Source: ZC4RG30 sp040508085 (GTDB taxonomy: Bacteria; Pseudomonadota; Gammaproteobacteria; Steroidobacterales; Steroidobacteraceae). Taken from it: a stretch of DNA of 32,178 bases. The notes under the pieces were generated by a model, which saw only the letters and a list, made by a program, of their open reading frames with translations, ran no database searches and was not told the DNA's origin. The position numbers were made by a program, and so were the translations under genes. Below are positions 1-7,935 of the stretch, piece by piece (position 1 is the first letter of the stretch; each line of letters starts with the position of its first letter). The stretch covers positions 1 to 32,178 of the forward strand of contig JBEVNO010000121.1 in the NCBI GenBank assembly GCA_040508085.1, written 5' to 3'.

Positions 1-9
1 CGACCGGCC

Positions 10-95
10 GCCTAACGTGGCGTTGCAGCGGTCGTGGACCCATAACGGCGCCAGCCTATGGGCTGGCGCGCCGCCGCCGAACTTAGACGTTAAAC
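10..95 (+). other. integron attC recombination site
   Basis: The stretch has the full layout of an attC site. An R'' box GCCTAAC lies at 10-16 and an R' box GTTAAAC at 89-95, matching RYYYAAC and GTTRRRY. Between them, L'' (22-31) pairs with L' (74-82) with a single unpaired base, G25, and one A-C mismatch; an extra base in L'' is the hallmark that orients strand choice by the integrase. The centre holds a perfect 9-bp stem (48-56 with 61-69, loop TATG). Known biology: the integrase cuts between G and TT of R', so a cassette would end at 89 and the next would begin at 90. R'' predicts an original R' of GTTAGGC, so TTAAAC should belong to the following cassette. No integrase gene is in the window. 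Confidence 0.85.
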
Positions 96-293
96 GACGG
101 ACAGACATGAGTCCACATCACCCAATTCTTGCCATGTTTTTGTCTCTGGTCGGCTGCGACCATCGGGCAGCGTTTTTTGCTGAGCGCGTCATTGGGATGC
201 ATTCCGATCACGACACCCGGGATGCTGTCCGCCCGATCTGTGGTGAAGTAGATGCAGATCCTGCGCGCAACTTCATATTTCAGGACCTCACGC
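96..293. other. leader of the GrpB cassette, no certain gene
   Basis: This stretch between attC and the GrpB start is less GC-rich than its surroundings. Two short reading frames occupy it. One on the plus strand from ATG 107 to 325 begins with a lipoprotein-like hydrophobic stretch ending in Cys but overlaps the GrpB start. One on the minus strand (83-295, 70 residues) has a protein-like composition and stops inside attC. Neither has a convincing ribosome binding site or recognisable family, and they exclude each other, so no gene is called. Confidence 0.4.
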
Positions 294-848
294 ATGGCTC
301 ATCGTCTCCCGGTCGTCATATCTGAATACTCGACCGACTGGGCTGCTTCGTTCCAGGCGGAGAGAATCGCCATTCTCGACGCTGTTGGAAGCGATGGCTT
401 TGAGGTCGAGCACATCGGGAGCACGGCTGTCGCTGGGCTCGCGGCGAAGCCCATTATCGATATCATGATCGGCGCCTCCGATATGGCGCGCATCGAGGGC
501 GTCATCACCCGTTTGGAGAGCATCGGCTACGAATACATGCCGAACCCCAGAATTGTCATCCCCAATTGGCGTTTCTTCGCCAAGCCCATCACCCGGCCCC
601 GCCTGTTCCACCTGCATGGCGTCGTGCTTGGTGGATCAAAGTGGAGCGACCTGCTGCTCTTCAGGGAAGCCTTGCGTTCCGATCCTCTGCTCGCGCGCGA
701 GTACGCTGCCCTCAAGTTGGCGCTGGCCAGCAGGCATCACGATGATCGATCGGCCTACACCGATGAGAAGGCGGATTTCATCCAGTCTGTTCTCGAGCGT
801 AGCCGCAGCGAGCGGGGCATCGCGTCGCATGCGCGCCGCGAGCCATAG
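294..848 (+). CDS. GrpB family (UPF0157) nucleotidyltransferase-fold protein
   Basis: The 184-residue product matches the GrpB/UPF0157 family, which has a nucleotidyltransferase-like fold and no settled reaction. The signature lies at about residues 39-58: EHIGST, then VAGL, AKP and IDI, with the G-S pair and the Asp expected for the fold. The ATG at 294 is chosen over one at 252 because family members start about 10 residues before the ExxxxW region; the upstream Shine-Dalgarno is weak (AGGA at 281). It follows an attC site directly, and GrpB genes are frequent integron cassettes, so it is probably a captured cassette. No attC follows it before the convergent neighbour 37 bases away, which may mean loss or decay of its own recombination site. 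Confidence 0.88.
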   Translation: MAHRLPVVISEYSTDWAASFQAERIAILDAVGSDGFEVEHIGSTAVAGLAAKPIIDIMIGASDMARIEGVITRLESIGYEYMPNPRIVIPNWRFFAKPITRPRLFHLHGVVLGGSKWSDLLLFREALRSDPLLAREYAALKLALASRHHDDRSAYTDEKADFIQSVLERSRSERGIASHARREP

Positions 849-885
849 CCCGGAGGTCGTGTGGGCGCCAGCGAAATGCCGACCC

Positions 886-2430
886 TCACCATGAGGCATG
901 GCTCCCAGTCCACGTTGCCTGATGCGGCGTTGCGGTGGCGTGCGTGAATCTTTCCTCAGACGCAAGGCGAAACGCCATCAACAGCGCCATTCTCTCGCGC
1001 TGGCGATAGCTGGAGCTGCCAGACCCCTGGCTGGTGGCGGGCATGGCTGTCACGGGCCCGCCCAACACGTCGGGATAGCGGGCCGCTGTCGCGGCCAAGT
1101 CGACATGCACGCCGGTGAGCGGGCCTGAAAGGAACGCTTCCAGGATGTCCGCCGTCGCCTGCTGGGTAGCTGCCGGCCCGCGCTCGCCGCCCATTACCTG
1201 CGCCAGCAGCCAGCGGCCAGGGGTGGCGAAGAAAAAGGGCGCATCGGTGAAGCTGAAGTGATTGGCGCGCTTGATCTCGTAGCGGAAGCCCGGTGCAGTC
1301 ATGTTCGCGAGCAGCTTGCCGTTGCCGTTGTGGAACAGCTCCCCGTGGGGGGATTCGGCGAGGTCGCTCTGCAGCAGCAGGAAGGGACGGGTCAGCTGGC
1401 GCCCTGGCAGTTCACCATAGGGTGTGCCGTCGATGTTGGCGGCGGCCACCACTCGGGGGTCTTCGCTCAACGCCATGGCTGAAACGGCCCCACCGAAGGA
1501 ATGGCCGATCACTGCCACTTTTGATGCTTCGATGCTGCCTTTCTGCAGCGGCGGCAAGATTGCCTCCGGACGCGCGAGCTGGTCGATGACAAAGCGGATG
1601 TCGGCGGTCCGCACGACTTGCTGGTCAGTCATGTAGTGGATGCGTTCCGGATCGTCCCGTGCAGGCTCCTGGGTTCCGACCACCCTGCCGTCCGGAAGCT
1701 CGGTCACGCCGGATTCATACGGATGGTCGAGCGCGAAGACCACGAAACCGCGGCTGGCGAGGCGTGTCGCCAGGCCGGTATAGACCGCGCGGGGGGCGCC
1801 AAAGCCCGGCGAGAAGATCACCACAGGCCAGGGACGATCGCCGGCCGCCAGCGGCGCCTCGGCGTCGGCATGGGTGTCGATCTGGCCGTAACGACGCAGC
1901 ATGAAGCCGGGCATGGCGCTGACATGGGCGGGCATGCGGTCGGTGCCGTCGATGTAGGGGAGACGTGCTCCACGCCCGGAATCTTCGCGGTGCGGCGCCG
2001 GGTACCAGGCCTGGGCGATCACGCTGCGCCGGTCGCTGCCGTCGGCAGTGCGGGGCTCATCCCGAGAGACGTCGGTCCAGCGATAGATCCGGGTGCCGAC
2101 GGCATGGCGACCGTCGGGCGGCGGCAACTCCGGAACGGCAGGCAGCACCCAGACGCCAATGCCGCTGGCGGCGATAGCGACCATGCCGAGGCGACCAATC
2201 CAGCGCAGCGCCGCGCCGCTGCGCAGGGGCGGCAGCGCGCTCAGCGCCAGCAGCAGGTAGAGCGGCAGATCCTGCCAGGTGAAGCCGCAGAGCATCCACT
2301 GGCCCACCGCCAGCAACACCCCCAGGCCGGCGGCGGCGGTCCGCAGCCTCGGTCGCCTGGTGGGCGCGATCAGCCGCCAAGCCCCCAGGGCCAGCACCCA
2401 GACCAGCAGGATCACATCCGGAATCAGCAT
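886..2430 (-). CDS. membrane-anchored PAF-acetylhydrolase-like alpha/beta hydrolase
   Basis: The product (514 residues) resembles the platelet-activating factor acetylhydrolase/dienelactone hydrolase-type esterases. Three to four hydrophobic segments occupy about residues 1-100, so the enzyme is likely anchored with the catalytic domain outside the cytoplasm. The catalytic domain shows the nucleophile elbow GHSFGG (Ser about 311), an acid in NIDGTP (Asp about 334) and a His in NHFSF (about 391). The preceding SPGFG may form the oxyanion hole. Start ATG 2430 has GGAGGT 10 bases upstream; a GTG at 2442 overlaps that site and is less likely. The last 50 or so residues after the RYPDVLGG stretch are Ser/Thr/Arg-rich and unlike the family, as if the frame reads on into foreign sequence. 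Natural substrate cannot be told. Confidence 0.85.
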   Translation of the reverse strand: MLIPDVILLVWVLALGAWRLIAPTRRPRLRTAAAGLGVLLAVGQWMLCGFTWQDLPLYLLLALSALPPLRSGAALRWIGRLGMVAIAASGIGVWVLPAVPELPPPDGRHAVGTRIYRWTDVSRDEPRTADGSDRRSVIAQAWYPAPHREDSGRGARLPYIDGTDRMPAHVSAMPGFMLRRYGQIDTHADAEAPLAAGDRPWPVVIFSPGFGAPRAVYTGLATRLASRGFVVFALDHPYESGVTELPDGRVVGTQEPARDDPERIHYMTDQQVVRTADIRFVIDQLARPEAILPPLQKGSIEASKVAVIGHSFGGAVSAMALSEDPRVVAAANIDGTPYGELPGRQLTRPFLLLQSDLAESPHGELFHNGNGKLLANMTAPGFRYEIKRANHFSFTDAPFFFATPGRWLLAQVMGGERGPAATQQATADILEAFLSGPLTGVHVDLAATAARYPDVLGGPVTAMPATSQGSGSSSYRQRERMALLMAFRLASEERFTHATATPHQATWTGSHASW

Positions 2431-2531
2431 TGCCTCACCCACCTCCAGACTGGAGCCCCGATTTTATCGCGGCGCTGGATCACACGCGGGCGGCCGGGTA
2501 GCTTTGGCATGAGATCCCACAGGAGAGTGAA

Positions 2532-2957
2532 TTGCGAGCTGTAGCAGTAGTCATCATGTCGTCGGTATTGTCGTTGGTTGCGGCCTGTGCAAAGAAAGAG
2601 CCTGTCGCGGCGCAGGATTCGTGCGCCTGGCCGGATGAGCTGGATGCAGTTCGGGCGGCGCCGGAGAGCCACAAGGTGATCTTCGAGAACGAGCACGTGC
2701 GCGTTCTCGAGGTTATGGTTGCGCCGCACAGCAAGGAGCCAATACATGCCCACTGCTGGCCGAGTACGGTCTATATCCAGCAGATGGGCAACATCATCGA
2801 CAGGAATGCCCAAGGCGAGATCATTGGCGACACGACAAAGCTCCCGCAGAAACCCCCGGTTCCCTTTGCGGCCTGGGGGCCGCCGGAAGGCCCGCACTCC
2901 GTGGAGAATCTTGACGAGCTGCCGCTGAAAATGATCCGGGTGGAACAAAAGAACTGA
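2532..2957 (+). CDS. cupin-domain lipoprotein
   Basis: The 141-residue protein starts at TTG 2532, with AGGAG at 2521-2525 and a six-base spacer, so the non-ATG start is well supported. The N-terminus is a lipoprotein signal ending in the lipobox LVAAC (Cys 19), after which KKEP suggests a mature outer-membrane or periplasmic lipoprotein. A small cupin barrel follows: the metal-type His pair HAH (72 and 74), a conserved VRVLEV strand before it, and a GPHSVEN motif near the end. Small cupins bind a metal or small ligand; here the role is unknown. It is divergent from the hydrolase, with about 100 bases shared between the two starts, so the two may share a control region. Confidence 0.85.
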   Translation: MRAVAVVIMSSVLSLVAACAKKEPVAAQDSCAWPDELDAVRAAPESHKVIFENEHVRVLEVMVAPHSKEPIHAHCWPSTVYIQQMGNIIDRNAQGEIIGDTTKLPQKPPVPFAAWGPPEGPHSVENLDELPLKMIRVEQKN

Positions 2958-3031
2958 GGCCGACCGCTTGCGGCAAAGCATCAGACACATTGCATGGGTG
3001 GCAGGGGCCGGAGGTCACAGGGAGGTGATCC

Positions 3032-3592
3032 ATGTCAGCGCGAGAGCCAGTCCGTTCGCTTGAGCTTCAACGCCAGGAATTCGCTGCGCGCCCATTGCTG
3101 GCGACGCCCATCGCAGGAACCCTGGCCTGGGCGGTCGTGGGTGTGGCCGGGATATTCTTGTCATCGCGCGCTGCATCACTTGTGCTCTTCATGGCGACGG
3201 GGATGATCGTGTATGTCGGCATGTTCATCTCCAGGTTCACGGGCGAGAACTTCCTCGATAGAACCAGGCCGAAGAACACATTCGACGCGCTGTTCCTGTA
3301 CTCGGTCGGGATGGCCTTGCTTGCCTACGCCATCGCGATTCCATTCTACATGCTGGATCACACCTCGCTTCCGCTCAGCGTCGGGGTTCTCTCGGGAATG
3401 ATGTGGGTGCCAATGACGTGGATACTGCAGCACTGGATAGGCGTGGGCCACGCGGTGGTCCGGACCGCGCTCATCGTTGCGCTGTGGTACCTCCTTCCTG
3501 AGCATCGATTTGTGGCGATACCCTTTGCCATCGTCGCGGTATACATCTGGTCGATTGCCATCCTTGTGCGCAGGCATCGACGGCGGCTGTGA
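3032..3592 (+). CDS. six-helix integral membrane protein (DUF7010-like)
   Basis: The product has 186 residues and six predicted membrane segments at about 24-44, 48-70, 87-108, 114-134, 140-153 and 158-178, with a basic C-terminal tail (RRHRRRL) likely in the cytoplasm. The pattern, including a GVLSG motif at the fourth helix followed by an aromatic/Gln stretch, recalls the DUF7010 group of uncharacterised membrane proteins, but this is from memory and not certain. The ribosome binding site is exceptional: GGAGGTGATCC at 3021-3031 matches the 16S anti-Shine-Dalgarno over about ten bases and ends at the ATG. No transport or enzymatic motif is visible, so no function is assigned. Confidence 0.8.
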   Translation: MSAREPVRSLELQRQEFAARPLLATPIAGTLAWAVVGVAGIFLSSRAASLVLFMATGMIVYVGMFISRFTGENFLDRTRPKNTFDALFLYSVGMALLAYAIAIPFYMLDHTSLPLSVGVLSGMMWVPMTWILQHWIGVGHAVVRTALIVALWYLLPEHRFVAIPFAIVAVYIWSIAILVRRHRRRL

Positions 3593-3642
3593 GTGCGGTT
3601 CGATCCGGTATCGGGCGCCTTACTTGCCGCCGTGGCTCACTC

Positions 3643-3675
3643 GATACAACAAGCAGATATCCGGAACGTTGTATC
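3643..3675. repeat. inverted repeat upstream of the small secreted protein gene
   Basis: GATACAAC (3643-3650) is followed after 17 bases by its exact reverse complement GTTGTATC (3668-3675). The element lies in the 164-base gap between the membrane protein gene and the gene at 3757. It has no T-run after it, so it is more like a regulator-binding site or a weak RNA hairpin than a terminator. The arms could also arise by chance. Confidence 0.4.
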
Positions 3676-3756
3676 TTGCGGGTCTGGTTCACAGCGTGGT
3701 TTGCTGGAAACAGATGCCGTGACAGAGTGGCTCATAACCTGTGACGAGGAGGTTCC

Positions 3757-4086
3757 ATGAAGCGATTTATCGTCGGGGCCGTAATCACCGCGATTGCCGT
3801 GATCTCTTATGTTGCTGTTCCAGCAGCTACCGCTGAGCGGCCAGCGGGCGTGACCGCGAAGGAGTGGGTTTCCATCAGCGCCTCTCTGGGCATTGTGCTG
3901 GTCGCCGGCGAGGCGCCGATCGTCGGGCGCGTGGATCCGGATACCCGCACCACGAAGCTGCCGCCTGGAGGAGTGCCGCTGTTGTTGAAGCCGCCCGTAG
4001 GTGGCTACTTCATGGTGAAAGGGGCCGGGGGCTGGACGCGCCTGGTCGTCATTGAGCCCACGAAGGGCCCCGCAGACGTCGGGTAG
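3757..4086 (+). CDS. small secreted protein of unknown function
   Basis: The 109-residue product has a clear Sec signal peptide: MKRF, a hydrophobic core to about residue 20, and a likely cut after ATA at about 26. The mature part is about 83 residues, rich in Gly, Pro and Val, with no Cys and no family I recognise. GAGGAGG lies seven bases before the ATG, a strong ribosome binding site. The repeated Val-Gly-Pro-Leu pattern suggests a small beta structure. It stands alone between the membrane protein gene and the GFA gene. Function unknown. Confidence 0.7.
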   Translation: MKRFIVGAVITAIAVISYVAVPAATAERPAGVTAKEWVSISASLGIVLVAGEAPIVGRVDPDTRTTKLPPGGVPLLLKPPVGGYFMVKGAGGWTRLVVIEPTKGPADVG

Positions 4087-4198
4087 GCATTGGCACGGCC
4101 CGGTAATGCGAGTAGTGGAAAGATGCGGATTCGCCACGTCCTGGGCTGCTGAAATATCCATGCCCAGGTCCATTGGCCATGACAAGGACGGCTGATCA

Positions 4199-4615
4199 AT
4201 GATCAAGAATGTCGGTGGCACCGTCATCAACGAACACCACCGCGCCACTTGCCACTGCGGTGCCGTCGAGCTCGAATTGTTTCTTCCCGACGGGATCGTT
4301 GACGCAAGCAGGTGCAACTGTTCGTTGTGCCGACGAAAAGGCGCCGTCATGGGCTACCTGCCGCGGTCTGACCTGCGTATCGTGAGGGGCGCAGAATTCC
4401 TCAGCCTCTACCAGTTTCATACGCGGGTTGCCCGGCACTACTTCTGCTCCGTCTGCGGCATCTACACGCACCATCAGTGCCGCGGCGATCCGAACCAGTA
4501 TGGATACAATGTTGGGTGCCTCGACGGGGTGAATCCGCTGGATCTGGAAGGCATAGAGCTCAGCGATGGTGCGAATCATCCATCCGATCTGGGAGCCTCG
4601 GCCCCGCGCCCATGA
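4199..4615 (+). CDS. GFA family zinc protein
   Basis: This 138-residue protein has the zinc-binding layout of the GFA/CENP-V domain family, named after glutathione-dependent formaldehyde-activating enzyme: CHC at 18-20, CNCSLC at 39-44 and FCSVCG at 82-87, followed by a GIYTHHQC stretch. The family binds structural and catalytic zinc; a few members assist addition of formaldehyde to glutathione, but for most the substrate is unknown. It is cytoplasmic, with no signal peptide. AAGGAC sits about ten bases before the ATG. GFA genes are also common in integron cassettes, but no attC flanks this one. The last 20 residues are a disordered Pro/Ser tail. Confidence 0.88.
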   Translation: MIKNVGGTVINEHHRATCHCGAVELELFLPDGIVDASRCNCSLCRRKGAVMGYLPRSDLRIVRGAEFLSLYQFHTRVARHYFCSVCGIYTHHQCRGDPNQYGYNVGCLDGVNPLDLEGIELSDGANHPSDLGASAPRP

Positions 4616-4697
4616 TCGCTACAGCCGGCGGCATGTGGCAGCACGAATTCCGGGGCCCGGGTTCTGCGGCAATCATCCGGCGCCGCATCGGTGCCGG

Positions 4698-5075
4698 ATG
4701 AAGGCCTTCTTCTTGCTCAGGGAGTGGGCGCGCCGCATCAAAGGCGATGTCATGGCAATCTACTTCGCGGCGCGCGATCCCGGCACGCCCATGCACCTCA
4801 GGATCATGGCGCTGGCGATGGCTGCCTACGCCATCAGTCCCATTGATCTCATCCCGGACTTCATTCCGGTGCTGGGATACCTGGACGATCTGCTGCTGCT
4901 GCCCATTGGTATCTGGGTGTTGGCCAGGCTGCTGCCTCCGGAGGTGCTGCTGCAGGCGCGTATCCGGGCAGCCGCGGTGACGGCGAGGCCAACCAGTGCA
5001 GCGGCGGCGGTAGTGATCGTCGGCATCTGGGCTCTATGCGCTGCCACCATCGGCTACTGGATGATCACTGGCTGA
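4698..5075 (+). CDS. DUF1232 (YkvA-like) membrane protein
   Basis: The ATG at 4698 gives 125 residues; a longer frame opens at 4566 but overlaps the GFA gene and its extra residues look non-coding. The DUF1232 signature AYAISPIDLIPDFIPVLGY lies at about residues 37-55, followed by LDDLLLLP and a hydrophobic helix. A last membrane segment lies near the C-terminus (about 102-121). Proteins of this family are small membrane-associated proteins without a defined biochemical role; YkvA of Bacillus is the usual reference. It sits 15 bases before the SRPBCC gene, so the two may be co-transcribed. Confidence 0.87.
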   Translation: MKAFFLLREWARRIKGDVMAIYFAARDPGTPMHLRIMALAMAAYAISPIDLIPDFIPVLGYLDDLLLLPIGIWVLARLLPPEVLLQARIRAAAVTARPTSAAAAVVIVGIWALCAATIGYWMITG

Positions 5076-5090
5076 CAGAAGGGAGATTCG

Positions 5091-5492
5091 ATGAAGATCA
5101 CCGTTTCGACAGTCATTCCCGCGCCGGTCGATGAGGTCTGGCGGGCCTATACGACTCCGGAAGACATCAAGCAGTGGAACACGGCGTCGCCGGACTGGCA
5201 TACCACGGCCGCCACGGTGGACCTGCGTCCGGGCGGCAAATTCTCCTCGCGCATGGAGGCCAGGGATGGTTCCTTCGGCTTCGATTTCGCAGGCGAATAC
5301 ACGAAGGTGGTGCCGAACCAGCTTATCGAGTACGCCTTTGGTGATCGCCACGGCGTGATCGAGTTCGTGCCCGGTCCTCAGGGAGTTGCCGTTACGGTGA
5401 CCTTTGACGGGGAACCGACCCACACCGAAGAACAACAACGCGCGGGCTGGCAGGCCATCCTGGATAATTTCGCCCGCCACGTTGCAGGGTAG
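5091..5492 (+). CDS. SRPBCC (AHSA1-like) protein
   Basis: The 133-residue product is a helix-grip START/AHSA1-type protein. The N-terminal strand ITVSTVIPAPVDEVW, the Pro-Glu-Asp-Ile-Lys-Gln-Trp helix and the DLRPGGKF turn are typical, and the C-terminal long helix (GWQAILDNFARHV) closes the pocket. Such proteins bind hydrophobic ligands; the ligand here is unknown. GAAGGGAG precedes the ATG by six to seven bases. It is cytoplasmic. It converges with the histidine kinase gene, the two stops being about 50 bases apart. Confidence 0.9.
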   Translation: MKITVSTVIPAPVDEVWRAYTTPEDIKQWNTASPDWHTTAATVDLRPGGKFSSRMEARDGSFGFDFAGEYTKVVPNQLIEYAFGDRHGVIEFVPGPQGVAVTVTFDGEPTHTEEQQRAGWQAILDNFARHVAG

Positions 5493-5541
5493 GCACGCAC
5501 GGGAGGGTTGAACGCCGCCGCCGCCGCCAGTCCGGCGCCGG

Positions 5542-7446
5542 CTAGCGTGCCTTCGACTCGTTGAGCAAGGCGATGATGGCATCAGGCTCGACCGGCTTGG
5601 TCAGATGCAGGTCGAACCCCGCCTCGGCGCTGAGCTGCTTGTCCTTGTCCTGGCCCCAGCCAGTCAGCGCCACCAGCCGTATGGCGCTCGTGCCGGGATC
5701 CGCACGCAGCCGGCGCGCCACTTCATGGCCATCCATGCCGGGCATGCCGATGTCGAGCAACGCGATATCGGGTTTGAAGGTGGCCGCCGCTGCGATCGCT
5801 TTTGCGCCGTCAAAGGCCACCGCCACGGTGCAGCCATACATCTCCAGCAGCATGCCGAGACTGGTTGCCGCATCCTGGTTGTCATCCACCACCAGCACCC
5901 GATGAATCAGCTCCTGCTCCGCCGCCATTGCGCCGGCATGCTGCCCGCCGGGAGCCGCGGTCTGCGGCGGCAATGGCAGCGTCACGGCAAATTCGCTGCC
6001 CAGTTCCCTGCCGGCACTGGTCACGGCAATGCTGCCGCCGTGCAGGCCCACGAACTGCTTGGCCAGCGCCAGGCCGATGCCGAGGCCGGTGGTCTTGATG
6101 GCATCGCTGTCCACGCGCGTGAACAGATTGAAAATGCGTGGCTGGAACTCAGGCTCGATGCCGATGCCGGAGTCGCGGATAGTGACGGTTACATGCTCGC
6201 CCGTCTGCCGGGCGCCAAGGCTGATGCGGCCTCCGGCTGGTGTGTATTTGGCTGCGTTGTCGAGCAGGTTCTGGAAAACCTGCGACAGGCGTGTGCTGTC
6301 ACCCACGACCTGCAGGTCCGGCGGCGGCAGCTCCAGCACGAGCTGATGATTGCGCGACTGGATGGAGGGGCCTGAAACCTCGAGCGCGTCTTCCAGCACG
6401 CGGCGCAGGCTGGTCGGCTGCGAGCGCAGGGTGACCTGCCCGAGCGTGATCCGCGACACCTCCAGCAGATCATCCACCAGGCGGATCATGTGCTGCATCT
6501 GCCGGTCGATGATGTCCCGGGCGTGGCTGAGCTTGGTGTCCTGCGAATCCACGTGCTTGAGCAGCTGCACGGCATTGCGGATCGGCGCCAGCGGGTTGCG
6601 CAGTTCATGGGCCAGCGTCGCGAGGAACTCATCCTTGCGCCGGTCCGATTCCAGCAGCGAGGCTTCCATCTGCTTGCGGTCGGTGACATCGCGGGTGGTA
6701 CCGGCCACTGCCTCCACATCGCCATTGAGCCCGAACACCGGCACCAGCAGGTAGTCGTAGATGCGCCGCCCGAAGGCGCCGTTGAAAGGCACCTCGCCGC
6801 GCAATGGCAGCCCGGTGGCAATGACCTGCTCGATCTCCCGATCGTGCATCTGCGCGTGCCAGGGCTCGTAACCCAGCTGCAGGCAGGTGCGGCCGATGGC
6901 CTCGTCCCAGGTCTTGCCCCACATCGCCAGCAGCCCTTCATTGGCATAGATGAAGCGGTGCTGCAGGTCCCACACATAGGCGAGATCCGGAGTGTTGGTC
7001 AGGATGGCCTCGTACAACCGCCGCTGCTGCGCCAGCTTCTGCTCGTCCTGCTTGCGGGCAGTGACGTCCCTGGCGATGCCGATCCACTCGGTGATCTGGC
7101 CATTGGCGCCGAACGCCGGCGCCGCGCGCGAGAAGGTCCAGCCGGGCGTGCCGTCGGCGCGGATCACGCGGTGCTCCAGTTCGAACATGCCGCCGGACTT
7201 CACCGCAGCGGCGACATGGCCGAGCACCAGCGCCCGATCTTCCGGGTAAACGTACTTCTCCACCCAGTCCGTGCTCGTTTCTGACGTGCTCGCGATGAAC
7301 TCCCGGCCCTCCAGCTCATGCATCTGCGACCAGTCGGCGCTCATGCGGAAGATGACGTCCGACGCGGCGCGGACCAGCGCCTGCAGGCGTGGGTCATCGG
7401 CGTCGGTGGAGAGACAGGGGGCCGTGGCCGGTTGGGGCGGGGTCAC
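5542..7446 (-). CDS. hybrid PAS-PAS histidine kinase with receiver domain
   Basis: The product (634 residues from GTG 7446) is a soluble hybrid sensor kinase. Two PAS domains lie at about residues 20-130 and 145-255 (both ending in the ARDVT/TRDVT linker), then HisKA with the phosphate-accepting His 280 in LAHELRNP, the HATPase domain with N box (NLLDNAAKY, about 393-401), G1 (DSGIGI, 425-430) and G2 (GLGIGL), and a C-terminal receiver with the acidic pair at 521-522, phospho-Asp 565 in LLDIG and Lys 617 in LTKP. No membrane segment is present, so it reads a cytoplasmic signal. The GTG has no good ribosome binding site; an upstream TTG is possible. No response regulator or output gene is adjacent, so partners are unknown. 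It is divergent from the DUF2200 gene, with 100 bases between. Confidence 0.92.
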   Translation of the reverse strand: MTPPQPATAPCLSTDADDPRLQALVRAASDVIFRMSADWSQMHELEGREFIASTSETSTDWVEKYVYPEDRALVLGHVAAAVKSGGMFELEHRVIRADGTPGWTFSRAAPAFGANGQITEWIGIARDVTARKQDEQKLAQQRRLYEAILTNTPDLAYVWDLQHRFIYANEGLLAMWGKTWDEAIGRTCLQLGYEPWHAQMHDREIEQVIATGLPLRGEVPFNGAFGRRIYDYLLVPVFGLNGDVEAVAGTTRDVTDRKQMEASLLESDRRKDEFLATLAHELRNPLAPIRNAVQLLKHVDSQDTKLSHARDIIDRQMQHMIRLVDDLLEVSRITLGQVTLRSQPTSLRRVLEDALEVSGPSIQSRNHQLVLELPPPDLQVVGDSTRLSQVFQNLLDNAAKYTPAGGRISLGARQTGEHVTVTIRDSGIGIEPEFQPRIFNLFTRVDSDAIKTTGLGIGLALAKQFVGLHGGSIAVTSAGRELGSEFAVTLPLPPQTAAPGGQHAGAMAAEQELIHRVLVVDDNQDAATSLGMLLEMYGCTVAVAFDGAKAIAAAATFKPDIALLDIGMPGMDGHEVARRLRADPGTSAIRLVALTGWGQDKDKQLSAEAGFDLHLTKPVEPDAIIALLNESKAR

Positions 7447-7546
7447 GCCCCGATTCTGCCACGCCGCGTGCGTCGCAGAAACATGTGACAACCTTGCTCC
7501 CTGGCCGTACCGTCTGCTGCCAGACGACCACTGGAGACCAATGGTT

Positions 7547-7900
7547 ATGGCTGTCCCGCACCGGATCTTCACCACTTCGTTCGCAAGCGTCTATCCGCTC
7601 TACGTGCAGAAGGCGGAGCGCAAGGGCAGGACCCGGGGGGAGGTGGATCAGGTCATTCGCTGGCTGACGGGCTACAGCGCGGCGCAGCTCAGGCAGCAGA
7701 TCGACGCCAAAGTCGATTTCGCGGGCTTCTTCGGGCAAGCCCCGATGCTGCACCCCAATACCGTCCTCATCACAGGAACCGTGTGCGGGGTGCGCGTGGA
7801 GGATGTGCAGGACCCGCTGATGCGCAAGATCCGCTACCTGGACAAGCTGGTCGACGAGCTTGCCAAGGGCCGGGCCATGGAGAAAATACTGCGGGAATGA
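7547..7900 (+). CDS. DUF2200 family protein
   Basis: The 117-residue protein matches DUF2200: HRIFTTSFASVYPLY near the N-terminus, then KAERKGRT, the IRWLTGY motif and FFGQAPMLHPN. The family is small, cytoplasmic and without known function. The ATG at 7547 is chosen over 7541 because GGAGA (7533-7537) stands nine bases before it and the family starts a few residues before HRI. It opens the long plus-strand run of small genes and may carry its promoter in the 100-base gap shared with the kinase gene. Confidence 0.92.
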   Translation: MAVPHRIFTTSFASVYPLYVQKAERKGRTRGEVDQVIRWLTGYSAAQLRQQIDAKVDFAGFFGQAPMLHPNTVLITGTVCGVRVEDVQDPLMRKIRYLDKLVDELAKGRAMEKILRE

Positions 7901-7935
7901 TTGCTCCCGTTGCACACGGTCCCGGAGCCTGACGG

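Noticed and set aside
83..295. 70-residue minus-strand frame between attC and GrpB
   Set aside because: Protein-like in composition but no ribosome binding site or family; its stop lies in attC. Left uncalled.
17..325. 102-codon plus-strand frame through attC
   Set aside because: It reads through the recombination site and overlaps the GrpB start; a shorter ATG at 107 gives a lipoprotein-like start but no support.
1618..2544. 308-codon plus-strand frame opposite the hydrolase
   Set aside because: The opposite strand has clear hydrolase motifs; this frame has no recognisable family.
5507..5513. GTTGAAC as a possible second attC R' box
   Set aside because: No matching R'' or L boxes upstream at attC distance and no hairpin.
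5491..5551. GGCACGC and GCGTGCC inverted pair between convergent genes
   Set aside because: Seven-base arms over 60 bases apart are expected by chance in GC-rich DNA.
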